Assembly: GCA_963700515.1 (NCBI GenBank)
Contig: CAVOXY010000041.1
Coordinates: 35,428-99,427 of the forward strand
DNA length: 64,000 bases
Source of the DNA: JAJRVM01 sp963700515
Lineage (GTDB): Bacteria; Planctomycetota; Planctomycetia; Pirellulales; Pirellulaceae
Direction of reading: 5' to 3'
The notes below the pieces were generated by a model. That model was not told where the DNA came from and made no database searches. It saw only the letters and a list, made by a program, of their open reading frames with translations. Of this stretch, positions 45,635-56,008 are shown in pieces. Made by a program: the position numbers and the translations under genes. Position 1 is the stretch's first letter. Each line of letters opens with the position of its first letter.

Positions 45635-47325
45635 CACAAAACACTTCGTTCATTCGCAAGATCATCTACGGCTGTGCCATCGTGGTTCTCCTGTTCCCAC
45701 TCTTTCTGCTGGGACAACCGGCCACGAGTCCGTCGACCGAGGATGGCAATACGACACGGGGATCGAGCGGCGGCACGCTGGCGCAGATGCGTGCCAGCTA
45801 CGGGCTGTCGCAAGCAGAATTGGGCAAGATTGACCCCGCCAGCGAGACGATGAAAATGGCCACGCTCGGTTTGCGTGGCATCGCCACCAACCTACTCTGG
45901 ACGAAGGCCAACCGGTACAAAATGACGGAAAGCTGGGACAGACTCTCGGCGACCTTGAATCAGATTGCCAAGCTGCAGCCCAACTATATCACGGTGTGGG
46001 AATTCCAGGCGCATAACCTCGCCTACAACGTGTCGACGGAATTCGACGACTATCGATCACCGGTATCATTGGGTCAAGAAGGGTATCGAGTTTCTCATTG
46101 AGGGAACGCGGTACAACCAGCGAAACCCGCGCCTCTTTTGGAACCTCGGCTGGTTCATCGGTCACAAGATCGGTATTTCGGACGAAAAGAAGCAGTTCCG
46201 CCGCATGTTCCGTGCCGACACCGATTTCCATGACGAGATGGCCGACTACGTGAATATGAGCGAATCACGCGGGCCGGATGGATATCCCGACAACTGGCTG
46301 GTCGGTTATCTCTGGTACCTGCAGTCCGAAGCGGTGGTGGAGAAGGGTGTCCCCGTGACCTGGATGCGAGTCGACGTCAACCGCGAAGGGTACACCGACA
46401 AGCGGCGCAGTTCGGTGATCTTCTTTTCCGACCCAGCCATGGCGCTGATCAGTCACGCCGATGCAATTACCGGTGAGATCACCCCCGGCGAGAAAACGCG
46501 GAACGCCTGGCGACGGGCAGGAGAGGCGTGGGAGAAATATGGGGCGTTGGATATTCCGACCACCTGGGGACATGACGGTCCGCCTGAACACGCTCGACCA
46601 GTATCGAGAAAAAGCGCAGGCTCATGCGGGCCAAGCTCGAGGAACTCTCGCCAGGGCTCCGCGAGAAGTTGCGCGAGGATCGGCAGGCCAAGTTGCCTGC
46701 CGAAGACCTGGCGGTCTACGAAACAGTCAAGGCCGGCGGGGTGGCCTCCGAAAAGGACATGGAGACAGCTCGGCGCGTGTACCAGAAGCTGATCGTCACC
46801 GACTTGGAGGTGGCCGAGGCGATGCCCGAAGAACTGCTGCCCAAAGCTCGCTCCTTCGCCATCCGCAGCGCCGAGGCCGATGTGTATGTCGAACGCATCT
46901 CGTCCTATTCGTCCATCGTCAACTATGAGTACTGGGCGACACGCTGTGAGGTCGAGCAATCCAAGGTCACGGCCGATGCCCGACGCTATATGATGCTCGC
47001 CGACCAAGAGGCGGCGATCGCCAACCCGGAAGGTGCTCGCGATTACTACGTGAAGGCCTGGGACGAGTGGGCAAAGGTTTTCGAGCAGTACCCCATGCTG
47101 ATCCACGACACCATGGCGGAAGACCTGCATGATGTGATCCTCCGCTACAAGGCGGTGCTCGATCAACTCGATGAGGAGTTCCCCAAGGACTTCAAATTGC
47201 AGATGCTGCTCGACGAATACGAGAAAAACAACGCCGCCACGCTGGCAGCCGCGCCACCTGACGACGCGGCACCTGACGACGCGGCACCTGACAACGCGCC
47301 GCCAACTCAAGAGACGCCGCAATAG
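45631..47325 (+). CDS. Exported or membrane-anchored protein of the ABC operon (frame breaks)
   Basis: Function unknown; about 564 residues when the frames are joined. The N-terminus has one hydrophobic segment (IIYGCAIVVLLFPLFLLG), suggesting an anchor or signal peptide. The body is alpha-helical and rich in Trp and Tyr (ATNLLWTKANRYKM, NPRLFWNLGWFIGHKIG, WLVGYLWYLQSE), reminiscent of helical repeat proteins. The C-terminus contains three 15-bp repeats coding APDDA (47253-47300). Frame breaks fall near 46050, 46575 and 46618; the bridged sequence around the last two reads TTWGHDVRLNTLDQYREKA then MRAKLEEL. The ATG at 45631 overlaps the permease stop. The constant association with the ATPase and permease suggests an accessory subunit, but this is inference. 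Confidence 0.7.
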
Positions 47326-47338
47326 TCGTTCGGAGCGT

Positions 47339-47370
47339 CGGTAAGTGACTCCCTTTACCGGTCACTGCCG
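47339..47370. terminator. Possible bidirectional terminator dyad between convergent genes
   Basis: The 63-bp gap between two converging genes contains AGTGAC paired with GTCACT across an 11-base loop, extended by CGG/CCG with a small internal bulge. There is no long T-run on either side, so an intrinsic terminator is only suggested. Confidence 0.35.
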
Positions 47371-47388
47371 AGGATGCAATCAAGATTT

Positions 47389-48621
47389 TCAAAACAGCAG
47401 CTTCACCTGCGACAGCCGCTGTCGAGTCGCCTCCATGATCGCATCTTCGGCCGCTTCGTCCGCCGCTTCATACGTGGCCGAGAAGCGCAGAAATGGGCCC
47501 GCCTCTTCCCAGGGTACGGTCACCATCGACAGCTCGGTGATCAGGTACTGGCTGACGGCTTCAGCCGTATCAAACATCGGTCCCCCTGCTACGCCACGCG
47601 GGGCGCGCGTGTAGAGAAAATAGCTGCCACCCGGCATCTGGCACTGGAAACCGCAGGCGGCCAAGGTGGCGACCAGTTTCTGCAAGCGGCGGCGGTACTT
47701 GGCGTTGATCCGAGCGGGAATGGCGGGGTCGTCGAGTGCCGTGACGGCAGCTTTCTGAATAGCGATGAACTGGCCCGAATCGCAATTGTCCTTGACGTCC
47801 GCAAAAGCCTGCACAATCTGCGGGTTGCCACTGACCCAGCCGATGCGCCAGCCGATCATGTCGAACCCCTTGGAGAGCGAGTGGACTTCGACACCCACCT
47901 CCTTGGCCCCCTGAACCGAGAGGAAGCTGAGCGGCTTGTCTTGGAACGTCAACAGAATGTGCGCGGCATCCTGTACCACGACGATCTGATGCCGCCGCGC
48001 AAACTCGATCACCTGCTCGTAGAAAGCACGCGTGGCCACCTTGCCGGTGGGGCTGTTCGGATAGTTCAACACCAGCAGCTTGGCCTTGGCCAGCACATCG
48101 GCGGGAATGGATGCGAGGTCGGGGAAGAAGTCGTTTTCGGCACGCAACGGCAACTGATACACCGTGCCGCCGTAGTACCGCGTGTGCGTGCCGGCAACCG
48201 GGTACCCGGGCACGGTCATCAAGGTGACATCACCCGGGTTGATGAAACAGGCCGGCAACATGGCCAGTGCGGTCTTGGATCCGATACAGTGGTTGATCTC
48301 GGTCGCGGCATCCAACTCGACCTGGAAATTTCGCTGCATGAAGCGGGCCACAGCCTGTTTGAACTCGAGGATTCCGTTGTCGGCGTACCCACGGTTCTCG
48401 GGGCGATTGATTTCCTCGGCCATCCGTGCGCGGACGACTTCCGGGGCCATCGAATCGTTCTCGCCGATGCCGAAGTCCAGCAGTTGGCGATCTGGAAAAT
48501 CGGCCAACGCCTTCCGCTTGGCCCGCTTGATCTTCTCGAATTTGTAGATCTCTGTTCCCGTTCCGTAACCAGCACCACCAATGCGGTCGGCAAACATCTC
48601 TTGAAAATACGGAGTATTCAT
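47389..48621 (-). CDS. dapL: LL-diaminopimelate aminotransferase (DapL type)
   Basis: A fold-type-I PLP aminotransferase of 410 residues, cytoplasmic. In the DapL route it converts tetrahydrodipicolinate directly to LL-diaminopimelate, feeding lysine and peptidoglycan synthesis; this route is known in the Planctomycetes-Verrucomicrobia-Chlamydiae group. Visible features are GTEIYKFEKIKRAKR near the N-terminus, DFGIGENDSMAP, GYADNGILEFKQAVARF, the LNYPNSPTGK loop, VVQDAAHI, and the PLP lysine in SLSKGFDMIGWRIGW, followed by FLRFSATYE with the substrate-carboxylate Arg. The start at 48621 (MNTPYFQEMFADRI) is chosen over 48648 because the family begins there and AGAGA precedes it. A related aspartate-type aminotransferase remains possible. 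Confidence 0.85.
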   Translation of the reverse strand: MNTPYFQEMFADRIGGAGYGTGTEIYKFEKIKRAKRKALADFPDRQLLDFGIGENDSMAPEVVRARMAEEINRPENRGYADNGILEFKQAVARFMQRNFQVELDAATEINHCIGSKTALAMLPACFINPGDVTLMTVPGYPVAGTHTRYYGGTVYQLPLRAENDFFPDLASIPADVLAKAKLLVLNYPNSPTGKVATRAFYEQVIEFARRHQIVVVQDAAHILLTFQDKPLSFLSVQGAKEVGVEVHSLSKGFDMIGWRIGWVSGNPQIVQAFADVKDNCDSGQFIAIQKAAVTALDDPAIPARINAKYRRRLQKLVATLAACGFQCQMPGGSYFLYTRAPRGVAGGPMFDTAEAVSQYLITELSMVTVPWEEAGPFLRFSATYEAADEAAEDAIMEATRQRLSQVKLLF

Positions 48622-48769
48622 GCGTTCTCTTTCGGGGTCACCGTTCACGGATTTGCGTGACGTCGGTTTTCAATCGTAATCCCAACCGTGATCTTAATCT
48701 AATCCGCGTTGATAGGTGAGCGGCCTGGTGCGGGTTTGGCTTCTTGGTTGGGCGGTGATGGTGCCTCCG

Positions 48770-50684
48770 CTACGCCTCGTCCACGTCAAACGATTCGGGG
48801 ATGGCGATCGACGCTTCCGCCGGTTCACGCACGCCGAGTCGACCGATACCGACAACCAGTCCGCGCAGTTCGTCGTCGCTCTTGCGGCGGCCGCAAAACA
48901 GGCTGAGGAGGTACCCGAACAGGAGCGAGAAGACAACACCAATGGTCAACGGCCAGATTCCATTCAACCGGAAATCCCAGAACCACAGCCAGGAGAGTGC
49001 CGCGTAGCTGTTGGCCAGCATCAACCAGAGCGTACACGAGCGTGCCCGCGGCCAGCGTCCAGAGCGCGGCGGTCGCCGTGGTGCGGCGCGAGAATATTCC
49101 CAGCAGAAAGACGGCCAACAAGGGACCGCCAAACGTGTTGACGACCGCGATCATGATCGTGAAGATATCGTCAATCTGAGCAATGAACAGCGAGAAAAGC
49201 GTGGCCGCCAGACCGATGATCAACACCAGCGGCCGACCGATCCGAAGTTCGTCCGTTTCGTTCAATTCCGCCATCGGTTTGTTCAAGTAGCGCGCCAGGC
49301 TGCCGCGACCAATCCCCAGCCGGCGATGGAAATCGGTGATCAGCAGGGTGCAGACGGAGTTGAGCCCCGAATCCATCGACGACATGGAGGCTGCCAGCAG
49401 GGCGGCCAGTATCAAGCCGGCCAGGCCGTACGACAGTTGACTGGTGATGAAGTGTGGGAGCAGTTCATCTTTGGCCAGTTGGTTCAAAATCACTTCCCCG
49501 CGCCCGCTACCTTCGGCACGCGGCTGGCGCATGGCCAATCGCCCGACATTGACTTGCTCGACACCGTTCTCGGTAACAACGAGATCCTCCCGATCGGAGA
49601 ACGGGAGCTTCGTGTTGGGCCGTAGCAAGCGTCGGTCGGCCACAAGTTGCTCAATGTTCTCGGGGGTGATGGCGTCCGACCGCCAGGCGATCAGGGGCAC
49701 GCCCTGGGTGTCGCAAATCGACTCGCGTGTTCGATGGTCAACGTTGGCCACCCAGATCGGACGCAGTGCCTCGGGATGGTCGTGATAGAACGCCAGCAGC
49801 GCCGTGCCGGTGTACATCAGCGCCGGAACCATGATGGTCACGCTGAGACAATTCAGGACGAAGGATCGTTTGGCCGCCGAAAGACTGCGGACGGTCAGGT
49901 ACCGCTGAACGGTAATCTGATCGGCGACATAGAACGACAGAAAGGCCAGAAAGAAGTGCGGCAGGATCCCCCAGATCGACCACTTCTCCGACAGATCAAG
50001 ATTCGGATCGAGGATCGCCGATCGTCCCAGTTCGCGGGTAACCTCCGCCACACGCAGCGGTCCGCCGTCGAGTTGGTACCAGACACCGCCGATGATCAAG
50101 ACCAGCCCACCAGCCATCACGATAGCCTGGATCACGTCGGTCCAAATCACGGCCTTCATGCCGCCGAGAAATGTATAGAGCGTGCTGACGGTCCCCAGAA
50201 TCAACAGCAGCCACCACGTCTCGATCTGCAACCCAGCGGCCACGATCAACACTTTGCACGGTGCATAGAGCACGCCACCCATCCAGAGCAGCCGCCAGAA
50301 AACGAACAAGATGCTGCTCGCAAAGCGCGTGGCTGCATCGTATCGCATCTCCAGATACTCGTAGATCGAGTAGATCCCCAGCCGATGGTATAGCGGCAGT
50401 ATGACCAGCGACAGAATCGGCAGCGTCAACCAGACAGCCAGCGGCATGAGCAGAATCTTGTATCCCACGTAGTAGGCTTCACCAGGAATGCCGGTGTAGC
50501 TGAGCGCCGACAACAGCGTCGCCATGATCGACAAGCCGACGGGGAACCAACCCATCGAACGTCCGGCCAGGAAGAAATCACGGCTCGTGCGCTGTTGGCT
50601 ACTGAAATAAGCCCCAACGCCAATCATGGCCAGCAGATAGCAAGCCAGCACGCCGTAATCGACGGCGGCAAGAGCGAGAAACAT
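48770..50684 (-). CDS. Sodium:solute symporter, SSS family (one frame break)
   Basis: An inner-membrane transporter of about 637 residues coupling solute uptake to the sodium gradient. It starts with MFLALAAVDYGVLACYLLAM at 50684 and has the family's alternating membrane segments, the SRDFFLAGRSMGWFPVGLS block that follows the first helix, GIPGEAYYVGYK, GGMKAVIWTDVIQA and FYVADQITVQRYLT. A loop of about 100 residues (DHRTRESICD to GEVILNQLAKDE) is inserted before the later helices. The frame breaks near 49020, after AAGTLVYALV; the other frame continues LANSYAALSWLWFWDF and ends with an acidic tail at 48770. It lies 107 bp downstream of lptB. Substrate unknown; sugar, acid and nucleoside carriers all occur in this family. 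Confidence 0.85.
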
Positions 50685-50791
50685 GGCCGGACAATCGACG
50701 TGCCTGGCTACGAGTCGAGAGCGATCCTGCTGGCTGGTGACAGGGGATCGTCCATCGACAGCGCAGATGTCACGGCACGCGATGGCACCCA

Positions 50792-51598
50792 TCAGATGCG
50801 CATCGATTCGCATACCGCAGGCCGCATGCGATCCACTGTGCCGACTGCGTGGCGACGGGCAGGGCCCGGTGACGGGACGCCATCCATGTCGCCGAGGTAG
50901 CGGCGCCGCACCTCTTCATGACTCTTGATTTCTTCCGGCGTACCGTCGCACAGAACCTTGCCCACGTCAATCACATAGCAGCGATCGACGATCTGCAGGA
51001 TCTCACGTGCCGCGTGATCGGTGATCAGAATCGAAATACCCTGCTCCTGCAGATCGCAGATGATCGACTGGATGCTCTGCACCGTCACCGGATCGATGCC
51101 GGCAAAGGGCTCGTCCAGCATGATGATCTCGGGCTCGCTCACCAGGCAGCGAGCGATCTCCAGGCGTCTCCGCTCGCCGCCCGAGAGCCGCGCGGCCTTC
51201 GATTTCTGAATGTGCTCGATGTTGAACTGTTTGAGCAATTCCTGGCAGCGATGGCGTCGCGCCCGGCCTCGCACACCGAGCAGTTCCAGCATGCAGAGCA
51301 AGTTCTGTTCCACCGTCAGCTTCTTGAAGACGCTCGATTCCTGAGCCAGGTAGCCCATGCCCCCTTCCCGTGCGCGGCGGTACATCGGCCAGGAAGTGAC
51401 TTCCAGCCCTGACAGGAAGACGGTCCCGGCATCCGGTTCGAGCATGCCGCAGATCATGCGGAAGCAAGTTGTCTTGCCGGCACCATTGGGACCCAACAGA
51501 CCGACAATCTCTCCCTGCCCCACATGCAGATTGACGCCGTCCACCACGCGCCGACGTCCGAACGATTTGACAAGTCCGTCCGCTTCCAAGATATTCAT
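50792..51598 (-). CDS. lptB: LPS export ABC transporter ATP-binding protein
   Basis: A 268-residue ABC ATPase matching LptB, which powers lipopolysaccharide transport from the inner membrane. It has Walker A GPNGAGKTT, the Q-loop YLAQESSVFKKLTVEQNL, signature LSGGERRRLEIARCL, Walker B IIMLDEPFAGIDP and the switch His in ITDHAAREIL. The strings YLAQESSVFKKLT and DPVTVQSIQ strongly resemble LptB proteins. The ATG at 51598 follows AAGGAGG 9 bases upstream; the much longer upstream frame (to 51919) overlaps lepB and is not used. It lies between lepB and the symporter on the same strand, probably in one operon. The partner membrane genes lptF and lptG are not in the window. Confidence 0.9.
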   Translation of the reverse strand: MNILEADGLVKSFGRRRVVDGVNLHVGQGEIVGLLGPNGAGKTTCFRMICGMLEPDAGTVFLSGLEVTSWPMYRRAREGGMGYLAQESSVFKKLTVEQNLLCMLELLGVRGRARRHRCQELLKQFNIEHIQKSKAARLSGGERRRLEIARCLVSEPEIIMLDEPFAGIDPVTVQSIQSIICDLQEQGISILITDHAAREILQIVDRCYVIDVGKVLCDGTPEEIKSHEEVRRRYLGDMDGVPSPGPARRHAVGTVDRMRPAVCESMRI

Positions 51599-51681
51599 CG
51601 CAGATGTCCTCCTTGACCAGTGCTCGAATCCGCCGTCCGCGTCCACCTGGTCGTCGGCGGGCCGATTCGAGAACCGGCGAA

Positions 51682-53484
51682 TCAGTGAATAAGTCGCATC
51701 CGTTCCAGGTTGGGCAGGTACGGAATCGGGCGATACCACGGATGAGGCCAGTAGATCATCAGCGCTTTCCCAATCAGCAGGTCGCGTGCGAAAGAGTGCT
51801 TCTGCCACATCCGCGCGTCCGAGCTTTGAGGACTGTTGTCTCCCATGGGAAAGAACTGGTCTGCCGTGAGTCCATACTCCAGCTGATTGCGTTCGTCGAA
51901 CAACGGAGTACTGGCCCACGTCGTCGGATCGTGCAGGGTCTGCAGAATCCTCTGGGGATCGTAGGACAGGAGGTATTCGTGCATCGCGCCGCTGGTGGCA
52001 ACGTAGTAGATGTCGCGCAGCACCCGCAGCCGTTGCACGTGCAGCACGGCACCCCGCGTCCCGATTCCCACCGGAGCCAGGTCCCCAGGGTCCTTGTCGC
52101 TGGTGACCGGGCGAGCGTCATCGCGCGGAGCATAGGTGGTCGGCCCATCAAACTCAACCCGGTGCTCATCCACCCACAAGCGAATCTCGGCATCGACGTT
52201 GGAATAGCGAATCTTGTACGAACCACTCCCCCGTATCTTCGTTTGTCCCACTGGCGCTTTCGAAACGGTACCATCCTGGGCCACAAACTCCCCCTCGCCG
52301 ATCGACAGCGTGGCTTGGCCCGTAGCCACGTCAATGCGGCACAGATACGGCACGCCCCCTTTCACCAACTGCAACAACAATTCACCCTCGTCGCTCCTGA
52401 CTGCGATCTCCCCCTCCAATGCCAGGTCGCTGACCCAATGCAACCCGAGCGTTCCGAAGGGATGCAAGGAAGAACTGCCGAATTTGGGCGTCGCGTACTG
52501 CTCAGGCTCCACCGACGGATCAAAATTCCGCAAGTGAAATCGTTCTATGGAAGTGAACGCGTTGTACGCATAGAAATCGGTAATCAACTCGCCCGTCCGC
52601 TCATCCATCATCGGCGGCTTATCGCCATCCTTGATCCACTGCCAATCATCGGCCGATGGGAATGATGTGGTGGTAACGCAACCAGATGTCCTGCTCCGGA
52701 GTACCCGACGTATCGAAACTGTGGCCGTGATCGTCGGACGCCCAGAGACTCGACACGTCCGTGCCATCCGCGCTCCAGGCCTGCCAGGAAATCGGCCAAC
52801 CCACTTCCGTCAGTCCGGTGGCCACGTGCTTTGTGTCAGCCACCAGCTGAAGCATCGCCTGAAGCTTGACATCCGGCTTGCGGGCGATGTGGAAACTGTC
52901 CTCCCCCGACTTCTTAATGAAAACGTCACCCCGTTTGATCAGCACCGTTTCGTTGGGTAAACCAATCAAACGCTTGATGAAGTTCTGCTTGGCGTTGAAG
53001 GGATATTTGAAAACAATCACATCCCAACGCTCCGGAGTGGCGAAATCGTAGACGAATTTGCTGACCAGAATTCGATCGCCGGAAAACGTCCGCTGATTGG
53101 GATCGCCCTCTAAATCGAGCACTTGCCGAAAACGGCATAAGGGACAGGTCGTGGCCGACCACCACGCTTGTCGCTCCGCCGTGGGTTGCTCGCTTCCTCT
53201 TCGTTCTCGATGCTGGCGCCCGCCTCGTACCAATAGCCACATTGTGGGCATTGAACATCCTTGTGCTGTCCCATCAGGGTGGGCGCCATCGAACCGGTCG
53301 GGATCACAAACGCCTCGGCGACGAATGCCCGAAACAGGAAAGCCAGGATGACGGCCACGGCGATCGACTCGACCGTCTCCCGGATCGCATGGGCGGGCCC
53401 CACCAGCGTGGTGACGTATGAAGGAACCTGCCGAGACGGGCGGTTCGCCCCCGATGTTTTGGATTTGCTCATGTCAGCTTTCAA
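51682..53484 (-). CDS. lepB: Signal peptidase I with zinc-ribbon insertion (two frame breaks)
   Basis: An inner-membrane protease of about 600 residues that removes signal peptides from exported proteins. A membrane helix (ESIAVAVILAFLFRAFVAEAF) leads into box B IPTGSMAPTLMG with the catalytic Ser. CPQCGYW and a later TCPLC form a zinc-ribbon-like insertion. GDRILVSKFVYDF supplies the catalytic Lys, NFIKRLIGLP is box C, and FFPMGDNSPQSSDAR is box E. A long domain of about 300 residues lies between boxes C and E, making it about twice the length of typical LepB. Frames break near 53160 and 52662 and rejoin cleanly. Met 53472 is an alternative start. It is 83 bp upstream of lptB in the same direction. 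Because the active-site dyad is intact, this is probably the working signal peptidase of the two in the window. Confidence 0.88.
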
Positions 53485-53775
53485 TCAAGACGCCCGGCAC
53501 CGGATGCGGCAGACGCTGCACACCGTGCCTCCTATCTCGCGTGATCGTGCAAGTCTCCCCTGCCTCCCTACGGAGCCGAAACGGCTACCCCAGGACGACC
53601 AGACGCATTGCCGAGGGATACGCGATCGCCCCCCCATAGACGGGCCCCGCTCCCGCACCGAGTCCGGCAACGCATTGGGTAAACAATGTGATTGTATTCG
53701 CTTTCCCCCGGTTGGATATAGCCCAAATTATCACCCTTCCAACCGAAGAATGCGACAGGGAAACTCGCAGTCGCC

Positions 53776-53861
53776 AGGGCGCCACTTCCCTGAGCGAGCG
53801 GAGCCAGTGCTGAAGCAAACCCCCGCTCACCACCTCACAGACATTTGACCACATTCTACCA
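53776..53861. repeat. Dispersed repeat R2, copy 1
   Basis: The core AGCCAGTGCTGAAGCAAACC lies between the arms TGAGCG and CGCTCA, which can pair. It is preceded by GGCGCCACTTCCCTGAG and followed by CACAGACATTTGACCACATTCT. The core recurs at 54136 and 62449 with flanking similarity, so this is an interspersed element rather than a chance palindrome. Confidence 0.85.
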
Positions 53862-53871
53862 CTTCTAAAGC

Positions 53872-54073
53872 ACGAAGCCCGAAATACCCAAGCCCGAGGG
53901 AATGACGAAGCTCGAAGCACGAGATGATGACGAAATCCATGGCTCAGGACGCCGGCTGGGAAGTTCTATTCGGTCATTCGTGTTCCTTCGTGCTTGCATA
54001 TTTCGGGCTTCCTTCGTGCTTGGGTATTTCGGGCTTCGTCATTCACACCGGGGTATTTCGGGCTTCGTCATTC
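53872..54073. repeat. Inverted repeat with 22-bp perfect arms plus direct partial copies
   Basis: The 22 bases at 53872-53893 are the exact reverse complement of 54018-54039. A third partial copy of the right arm follows at 54051-54073 (GGGTATTTCGGGCTTCGTCA), and another lies at about 54000-54010. Shorter motifs such as CGAAGCACGA and TTCGTGCTT occur between. The arrangement could form a long hairpin, or reflect nested insertion of a short palindromic element. Confidence 0.85.
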
Positions 54074-54135
54074 GTACGGGGGTGCCACTGGCTGAGCGAG
54101 CGTCAAATGCATTGCAATCAACAAAGAACACTGGC

Positions 54136-54200
54136 CGCGAGCGGAGCCAGTGCTGAAGCAAACCCCCGCTCACCACTTCCCAGACTTCTGACCACATTCT
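54136..54200. repeat. Dispersed repeat R2, copy 2
   Basis: This matches copy 1 from GAGCGGAGCCAGTGCTGAAG through ACCACATTCT with few changes. The left flank differs: GCTGAGCGAGCG lies about 50 bp upstream, separated by unrelated sequence, as though the left part of the element were interrupted or variable. Confidence 0.85.
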
Positions 54201-54330
54201 GGTGTGCCGTGGCTCAAGAGATGCAAAACCGCGTTGAGTACCTCCTATTCCGGTCTGTGTAATCGCCGAGTGAAAAATCGGTTACAATATGCGCGTGCAG
54301 TTACCACCCACTTCCAAGGGCGTCCGAAAC

Positions 54331-54666
54331 ATGAAGACCACCGCGATCGCGTTCATCACATTACTTGTCTCCGGTTACAGCTCCGTCGGTCTGTCGGCCG
54401 CATCCGCTTCACAGTCATTGCCCCGCAGTACGCCTGAGGCCCAAGGGATCGCTTCGTCGGCGATACTCGAGTTTGCCGACACCGCGGACCGCGAGCTGGC
54501 CGATATGCACAGCTTCATGATTCTCCGCCACGGGCATGTTGTCGCCGAAGGTTGGTGGGATCCTTATGACGCGGCGACTCGACATCAGCTGTATACTCGA
54601 CCGCGAGATGAATGTGGCTTTTGGACCAACCAAGAGCCCCCCATTGATCGGGCTGTGACATGCTGA
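54331..54666 (+). pseudogene. Truncated serine hydrolase (class C beta-lactamase-like), N-terminal fragment
   Basis: The fragment encodes a signal peptide (MKTTAIAFITLLVSGYSS) and the first about 80 mature residues of a beta-lactamase-family serine hydrolase: STPEAQGIASSAILEFADTA, then MHSFMILRHGHVVAEGWWDPY and a Tyr-containing turn. In complete proteins the catalytic SxxK motif follows within a few residues of this point. Here the sequence instead runs into an unrelated tail (RPRDECGFWTNQEPP) and a stop, and no SxxK or YxN motif is found in the 160 bp before the sialidase gene. I therefore call a 3'-truncated gene. It sits directly downstream of repeat R2, which may mark the rearrangement. 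Confidence 0.75.
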
Positions 54667-54826
54667 TACGACTTCAGCAGATCCTGATCGTGTGCGTTGA
54701 ACGGTGACACGGCTGCAGGCCAGTCGTAAGAGCGTGAAACGGGGCCCTGGCACCGCGGGAATTCCGAGTTGAGTGTAACACGGCACTAGACAAATGCGTT
54801 GAAGTGAATTGATGGAGGATCCGAAG

Positions 54827-55933
54827 ATGTTGCTTCGCATGTCGCTGGCATTGCTGTTGGGGTTTGCCGCACTGCCCACCTGGGGGCAGTCGATGCCGAT
54901 CCATGTCGATGTTTACGTGTCGGGATCGGGCGGCTATTTTGCTTATCGCATTCCGGCGATTGAGACCGCACCGGACGGATCACTACTGGCGCTGGCGGAG
55001 GCACGAAAGTACAATCTTGGCGATCCCGGATTCGGCAAGCAGGATATTGACCTCGTCTTGCGTCGCAGCACAGACCAGGGACGGACCTGGTCCGAAATGG
55101 CAGTAATCGAAGACCCGGGCGAGCTCTGGTCGGCGGCTAATCCGACCACGGTTGTCGATCGAAAAACCGGCCGCGTGTGGCTGTTCTATTTACGATGCCA
55201 CCCCGAACGCAACACCGACACGGCTCGCCCAGGGACCGACGACAGCCAGATTCTCGCGCGTTGGAGCGACGACAATGGCGTGACCTGGTCGGAACCGGTG
55301 GATCTGACTCAGGTCAGCCGTGATATGGACGACGCAATCTGGCGCGTGACCGTCATCGGTCCCGGCGGAGGCATCCAGCTGCAATCGGGCCGGCTGATCG
55401 TACCGGCCTGGAAATACGCACCCTTCCGAGTGTTCGCGATCTACAGCGACGATCACGGCAACACGTGGCAACGTGGCCAACTTGTCCCAGGGGACGAGGG
55501 GCATGACGAATCAGAGTTGGTCGAACTGGCTGACGGGCGAGTCGTCGTGGACATGCGGCAAAGCAAGGGGCCACACCGCTGGATGTCTGCGAGCAATGAT
55601 CAAGGGACCAGCTGGTCGGCACCGTACGCCGGCAACCTGGTGACACCAGTTGCCTGTGCGATCGAACGCTTCTCGGCCCAAGTGGCGCCCGACCACCGTG
55701 AACGCATCTTCTGGACCGGTCCCAAAGGACCCGCACGCCACACGCTGGTGTTGCGCGTCAGCTATGACGAAGGGAAGACCTTCCAGAACGAGCGGCTCCT
55801 TTCCGACGAGCCGGCCGCCTACTCCGACTTGACCATCCTGGCGGACAGTTCGATTGGCTGTCTCTGGGAACGAGGAGACTACAAGTACATCACGTTCACG
55901 CGTTTTGACTTGTCGTTTGTCGAGCCGAGGTGA
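54827..55933 (+). CDS. Secreted sialidase (exo-alpha-sialidase, BNR/Asp-box protein)
   Basis: A secreted six-bladed propeller glycosidase of 368 residues that would remove terminal sialic or related nonulosonic acids from glycans. A signal peptide (MLLRMSLALLLGFAALPTWGQ) precedes YRIPAIETAPDG, the FRIP-like motif carrying the first Arg of the catalytic triad. At least four Asp-boxes are visible (STDQGRTW, SDDNGVTW, SDDHGNTW, SNDQGTSW), plus the weaker SYDEGKTF. A Glu (ESELVEL) and a Tyr near the C-terminus (DYKYITF) fit the nucleophile pair. The start at 54827 is 8 bases after GGAGG (54814-54818). Planctomycetes commonly degrade marine glycans, so a scavenging role is likely. An isoprenylated or sulphated-glycan specificity cannot be read from sequence. 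Confidence 0.88.
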   Translation: MLLRMSLALLLGFAALPTWGQSMPIHVDVYVSGSGGYFAYRIPAIETAPDGSLLALAEARKYNLGDPGFGKQDIDLVLRRSTDQGRTWSEMAVIEDPGELWSAANPTTVVDRKTGRVWLFYLRCHPERNTDTARPGTDDSQILARWSDDNGVTWSEPVDLTQVSRDMDDAIWRVTVIGPGGGIQLQSGRLIVPAWKYAPFRVFAIYSDDHGNTWQRGQLVPGDEGHDESELVELADGRVVVDMRQSKGPHRWMSASNDQGTSWSAPYAGNLVTPVACAIERFSAQVAPDHRERIFWTGPKGPARHTLVLRVSYDEGKTFQNERLLSDEPAAYSDLTILADSSIGCLWERGDYKYITFTRFDLSFVEPR

Positions 55934-56008
55934 TCGGCGTCATGAGAGTGTTAGTCGATCAATAGGTGCGCACTGTGCGCACACCTGTAAAGTCGACCAC
56001 TGGAGGGG

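Larger units (their letters stand above)
53485..54330. other. Repeat-rich intergenic region without genes
   Basis: These 846 bases between lepB and the truncated hydrolase contain no supportable gene. They hold two copies of a dispersed repeat (53776-53861 and 54136-54200) and a large inverted repeat with direct-repeat additions (53872-54073), described separately. Open frames here are short and arise from repeat sequence. Confidence 0.7.

Noticed and set aside
51599..51919. N-terminal extension of lptB
   Set aside because: It overlaps the signal peptidase gene on the same strand, is low in conserved features, and the AAGGAGG site supports the start at 51598.
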